A DNA stretch of 8,263 bases from the NCBI GenBank assembly GCA_014377155.1, contig JACMQD010000392.1:1-8263 (forward strand). Direction: 5' to 3'. Origin of the DNA: Herminiimonas sp. Lineage in GTDB: Bacteria > Pseudomonadota > Gammaproteobacteria > Burkholderiales > Burkholderiaceae. A program made the translations under genes and the position numbers. The stretch's first letter is position 1. The number at the start of each line of letters is the position of its first letter. Below, piece after piece: positions 6,086 to 8,263 of the stretch. The notes below the pieces were generated by a model. It ran no database searches. It was not told where the DNA came from and saw only the letters and a program-made list of their open reading frames with translations.

Positions 6086-6379
6086 TCACCGCGCGCCGGG
6101 ACGGCGCGCGGTGTGTTGTTCGGCATATTCGGGGTCGGATGTCATCTCAAAGCTGCGTGTATCGGCCCAGGTTTCAAGGTCGATGACGGCGTACATCACG
6201 CGCCGGCCAAACTTGCGAAAACGCGGTCCACCGCCGACGACGCGCTGTTTTTCCAGCGTGCGCGGCGACAGCCGCAGGAATTCGGCGGCTTCGTTGTTGG
6301 TCAGGTAACGCGCCGTCTGCTGGGCGGCGGTGGGTGTGGCTGCGGGTACGTGGTGCGGCGGTAGCGGTTCGGGTCTCAT
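6086..6379 (-). CDS. Small helix-turn-helix DNA-binding protein (AlpA/excisionase-like)
   Basis: The 97-residue product has a single MerR/AlpA-type helix-turn-helix domain at about residues 24-77: RYLTNNEAAEFLRLSPRTLE, then a turn with GGGPRFRKFGRRVMYAVID and LETWADTRSF. The order of helix, recognition helix and short beta wing is that of HTH_17 proteins, which serve as excisionases or small regulators on mobile elements. It is located directly upstream of repA and probably controls repA or the element's own genes. I prefer the ATG at 6379 because GGAGG lies 8 bases before it. An ATG at 6394 would add five residues but overlaps the RBS. No integrase is in view, so an excisionase role cannot be argued from neighbours. 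Confidence 0.8.
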   Translation of the reverse strand: MRPEPLPPHHVPAATPTAAQQTARYLTNNEAAEFLRLSPRTLEKQRVVGGGPRFRKFGRRVMYAVIDLETWADTRSFEMTSDPEYAEQHTARRPGAR

Positions 6380-6463
6380 GGCATGTGCCTCCATCGGTCA
6401 AGATCGCCGACGAAGCAATCGCCGCCGGATGGAAGCAGTCTCGGGAAAGTCAGGCGTGTTGTG

Positions 6464-6498
6464 CAGGGACGTTTTGCACTGCTGCGCGAACGTCCCTG
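6464..6498. promoter_or_regulatory. 10-bp perfect inverted repeat (operator or hairpin) between the DUF2285 and HTH genes
   Basis: CAGGGACGTT (6464-6473) and AACGTCCCTG (6489-6498) are exact reverse complements separated by 15 bases, in the gap between the DUF2285 stop and the HTH start. As RNA it would form a strong stem just after the DUF2285 gene, but no U-run follows, so a classical intrinsic terminator is not supported. An operator for the HTH-repA transcript is the alternative. Confidence 0.55.
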
Positions 6499-6513
6499 TG
6501 CGGCCTTGCCGAA

Positions 6514-7260
6514 TTAGAGTAGGCGGTGGTATCCACCATCCATGAGCGTTTGCCCGCGCCGGATCATGCGGCGGACCTGGGCGCGCAGATCACCGTCGTC
6601 GTACCAGCGTTCCGTAACGACGGCGATGCCGAACAACACTTCGGCCACGCCGCGCTGCGAAGCGCCGGCTAGCGTGCCGTCGAGCGCTTGCAGGGTGCGC
6701 TTGTGGAGCATTGACGCGCGACCTGGTCGGTCGGTGGCGATTGCAGTAAGGTGCACCTTTGTGGTGTCAAGCAATGCCAGCTCGGCTTCGATTGCGCGCC
6801 AGCGCTCGGAGAGCTTGCAACCGGCGCGGACGGCATAGGCGTAAGCCATGCCGTCTTCGAGTGCGGGAGATATCGCCATGCGCAGCATGCGATTGACGAT
6901 CTGAGTGGTCAGCACCAGGCGTTTGCCGTCGTGCATCAGATGCTTGCGGCCGGGGATGCGCCAGAGCTGGAACAGCAGTGCATCGGCCGTGGGATCGGCA
7001 TCGGGATAGACTTGGACTACTGAGGATGGATCAGGGAACCAATCGGGGTACGCGTCGCGTGCATCGCGCCCGGGATCTTCCAGCAGGCGCAAGCCCCAGT
7101 GAAGCGCATCGTGCTGCGGTCGGCGTCGGTGGCGTTGCCAGGCGCGCCGGTATTCCGGGTTGCGCCGCAAGTATTCCCAAGCCAGCGCGGGGCCGTCCAG
7201 GTGCAGGACATACAGGTATGCTGCATTGGGATGCCACTGAATCGTGCTCAAATCTGCCAT
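6514..7260 (-). CDS. DUF2285 domain-containing regulator-like protein
   Basis: The 248-residue protein has two recognisable parts. The N-terminal part (about residues 15-60, with LDGPALAWEYLRRNPEYRRAW) is the short 'transcriptional regulator-like' region that often precedes DUF2285. The C-terminal part, with HLTAIATDRPGRASMLHKRT, LQALDGTLAGASQRGVAEVL and LRAQVRRMIRRGQTLMDGGY, is the DUF2285 domain, whose basic helices suggest DNA binding. No enzymatic motif is visible. Such genes recur next to the HTH and repA genes on ICEs and plasmids of this type, and their biochemical role is unknown. The start at 7260 is supported by GAGGAG 8 bases upstream; an in-frame ATG at 7323 would add a low-complexity stretch that includes that RBS. 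A regulatory role is inferred. Confidence 0.85.
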   Translation of the reverse strand: MADLSTIQWHPNAAYLYVLHLDGPALAWEYLRRNPEYRRAWQRHRRRPQHDALHWGLRLLEDPGRDARDAYPDWFPDPSSVVQVYPDADPTADALLFQLWRIPGRKHLMHDGKRLVLTTQIVNRMLRMAISPALEDGMAYAYAVRAGCKLSERWRAIEAELALLDTTKVHLTAIATDRPGRASMLHKRTLQALDGTLAGASQRGVAEVLFGIAVVTERWYDDGDLRAQVRRMIRRGQTLMDGGYHRLL

Positions 7261-7263
7261 GGC

Positions 7264-7623
7264 GCAAACTCCTCTCGGGTAGAAGGAACTTAATCGCCAT
7301 GGGGATACGGCGGGCAAGACCACGTCGGTCTTCGACCGCTACGAGTCAACAAGGTTGTCAATTGATGAGAACAAGGTGCCGTCCCATCGTCAGCCTGCGT
7401 CAGCAAACGTGCCCCGTCCGCAGATCAGCGTGCCGCCCCGCATCAGCTGGTGCGATGGCCGACAACAGGCCGGGCATTCGCAAGGCACCGAGCGCGAACA
7501 GCACGCCTGTGGAGTCTCCGCAAAATAGCCCGTCCGGGCGATTCAATCTGTGCGGTGCCGCACTCAGCAGTGCCAGTCTGTCTGGCAGAGCGATGCCGTA
7601 TCGCGCTGGGAGCGCAAGGGCGA
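7264..7623. other. Gap between the DUF2285 and DUF2958 genes; few features
   Basis: This 360-base stretch has no confidently real gene. On the minus strand it ends with the RBS of the DUF2285 gene. It holds a small dyad, AAGACC-ACGTC-GGTCTT at 7316-7332, and a TTGACA hexamer on the minus strand (7361-7356), but I find no matching -10 at a suitable distance. A 75-codon ORF lies at 7400-7627 and is listed separately. I see no tRNA, riboswitch or clear terminator. Confidence 0.5.
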
Positions 7624-7627
7624 TCAA
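7400..7627 (-). CDS. Doubtful small ORF, 75 residues, unknown
   Basis: The reading frame starts with TTG at 7627, overlapping the DUF2958 stop as TTGA, and ends at 7400. Its product would start LIALALPARYGIALPDRLAL and ends with DLRTGHVC. I recognise no domain. The stop/start overlap would allow coupling, and the spacing fits an otherwise empty 360-base gap. Against it are the TTG start, the absence of a visible RBS and an arbitrary-looking composition. I list it only so the gap is documented; it may well not be a gene. Confidence 0.2.
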   Translation of the reverse strand: MIALALPARYGIALPDRLALLSAAPHRLNRPDGLFCGDSTGVLFALGALRMPGLLSAIAPADAGRHADLRTGHVC

Positions 7628-7640
7628 TCGTTGATTGATC
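7622..7640. repeat. 8-bp perfect inverted repeat across the DUF2958 stop codon
   Basis: GATCAATC (7622-7629), GTT, GATTGATC (7633-7640) is a perfect hairpin with a 3-base loop and includes the TGA stop of the DUF2958 gene. There is no U-run on the downstream side, so termination is doubtful. It may stabilise the mRNA 3' end, affect the overlapping TTG start, or bind a protein. Confidence 0.5.
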
Positions 7641-7971
7641 CGTCAGCCTGAGCCAGCCGGGCGTATTCGGAGAGCCGCCGCTTTGGCATGAAATGCAAAT
7701 CGCGGACAACGGCAAGGTTCTGTGGCCCGCGAATGCCTTCCAGTACGGATAACCGCACATGGCCGATTTCCGGCGCACCGATACCGAGGTCGATCAGACC
7801 GAAAGCGGTGTCGCCGTCGGCGGGATTGAGTTCGGTCAAGAGCCAAGTCGCATGCGCGTCCAGGGTGAGCAGCTTGACAACCGGCAGCGGGTCGCGCTTC
7901 TCGCCGCGCGCGGCGGCAGCGCCGTTGTCCAGCAACTGGACGCGATGATCGTCGGTGATGAGTGGTTCCAT
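7624..7971 (-). CDS. DUF2958 domain-containing protein
   Basis: The 115-residue product matches the DUF2958 family as I recall it. It has an opening MEPLITDDHRVQLLDNG, then DPLPVVKLLTLDAHATWLLTELNPAD, GDTAFGLIDLGIGAPEIGHV, and the ending NLAVVRDLHFMPKRRLSEYA. This is about the full length of the family, so the gene looks intact. Such proteins are carried on plasmids and integrative elements, often close to replication or transfer genes, and their function is not established. There are no membrane segments or catalytic motifs that I can name. The ATG at 7971 is chosen by homology; the sequence before it (GCGACC) is a poor RBS. This is the last recognisable backbone gene before the transposase at the right edge. 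Confidence 0.8.
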   Translation of the reverse strand: MEPLITDDHRVQLLDNGAAAARGEKRDPLPVVKLLTLDAHATWLLTELNPADGDTAFGLIDLGIGAPEIGHVRLSVLEGIRGPQNLAVVRDLHFMPKRRLSEYARLAQADGSIND

Positions 7972-8162
7972 GGTCGCTGGGCGCAGGTGGTTACGGTCAA
8001 CGGAACATTAGTTTTGCGCAAACGCGCCGATGCGTCAAAGTCTGAATGGTCAAGTGTGCTTCTGCGTCACATTGCCATAGCGGATGCCACCGAATCCGTG
8101 GGCACACGTATTGGCAATTACGTAACTGATGTTACGCAGCCGCCACCTGATAAGCTCACCGG
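7972..8162. other. Spacer between the DUF2958 gene and the right-hand transposase; contains small dyads
   Basis: This holds the upstream region of the DUF2958 gene and presumably the left end of the right-hand insertion sequence, whose boundary I cannot fix. Visible symmetry includes the palindrome TTTGCGCAAA (8013-8022) and the inverted repeat CGTAAC-TGAT-GTTACG (8121-8136). The latter lies 26 bases before the transposase start and could be an operator or part of the IS terminus. Confidence 0.4.
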
Positions 8163-8263
8163 ATGAAAAAAGCTGACCTTGACTTGTACGCGGACTATTT
8201 GTTGAGCACATTTGGTGCTGCGACGGCGACGGGTTTGTCGGCGATGCTCGAAGGTGAGGTCAG
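8163..8263 (+). CDS. Transposase N-terminus (IS4/IS701-like DDE family), cut by window edge
   Basis: The first 33 codons read MKKADLDLYADYLLSTFGAA and then TATGLSAMLEGEV before the window ends. This opening, D-L-Y-x-D-Y-L-L-S followed by AT-G-L-S-x-M, is one I associate with a group of IS4/IS701-type DDE transposases whose next conserved block is a 'SHDxVTRFLS' sequence; that block would start just outside the window. The start ATG has only a weak upstream purine tract, which is common for transposases kept at low expression. The family call rests on a short segment, so the group may be wrong. It runs opposite to the adjacent backbone genes and marks the right limit of recognisable plasmid-like DNA. 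Confidence 0.65.
   Translation, partial: MKKADLDLYADYLLSTFGAATATGLSAMLEGEV

Noticed and set aside
8128..8140. GATGTTACGCAGC, identical to a stretch I recall from the class 1 integron attI1 region
   Set aside because: It is only 13 bases, the following sequence does not continue as attI1, and there is no integrase gene or cassette recombination site nearby. Chance similarity is more likely.
7759..8166. A 135-codon + strand frame opposite the DUF2958 gene and into the transposase upstream region
   Set aside because: The opposite strand encodes a recognisable full-length DUF2958 protein, and I recognise no domain in the + strand product.

Overview
The window looks like accessory DNA from a GC-rich proteobacterium, most likely beta- or gammaproteobacterial. 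All family assignments come from reading translated sequence and recalling protein families; no search was run. Three kinds of DNA are joined. (1) Positions 1-138 hold the 3' end of an IS5-family insertion sequence. (2) Positions 139 to about 1414 hold a + strand remnant of pglZ, the alkaline-phosphatase-like gene of BREX phage-defence systems. It lacks its 5' part (replaced by the IS), carries a one-base frameshift in a T tract at 329-335, and lacks its last codons. (3) From about 1415 to about 7971 lies a minus-strand plasmid-like or integrative mobilizable/conjugative backbone, visibly more GC-rich than pglZ. The start of another transposase gene follows at 8163-8263.

Read in its direction of transcription (right to left), the backbone is: DUF2958 protein; a 360-base gap with one doubtful small ORF; DUF2285 regulator-like protein; a small helix-turn-helix protein; RepA (RPA-type replication initiator); an origin-like spacer; parA; a ribbon-helix-helix partner; a DUF2840 protein; TraF (S26 conjugal peptidase); an oriT-like spacer; and a VirD2/TraI-like relaxase. 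parA, rhh, DUF2840 and traF are joined by three successive ATGA stop/start overlaps, so they form one translationally coupled unit. This order recalls the conserved core of Tn4371-like ICEs and related mobilizable elements, and it combines replication, partition and DNA processing for transfer. No mating-pore genes or integrase are in view.

Two non-coding stretches matter most. The repA-parA spacer (about 5000-5200) has three 14-base iterons at 23-24 bp spacing, two TTGTCCACA DnaA-box-like sites, and an AT-rich tract with GTTAG repeats, so it resembles a vegetative origin combined with a partition or operator site. The traF-relaxase spacer (2724-3059) has an 8-bp perfect hairpin just before TATCTTG/C, which resembles the IncP/VirD2-type nick site.

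The relaxase is cut in its C-terminal region at about 1415 and its frame runs on antisense through pglZ. This left end is therefore a rearrangement scar, not a normal gene end. I see no clear evidence of a wholly new biological system. The best leads are the BREX/relaxase junction, the origin and oriT architectures, and the uncharacterised DUF2285, DUF2840 and DUF2958 proteins.
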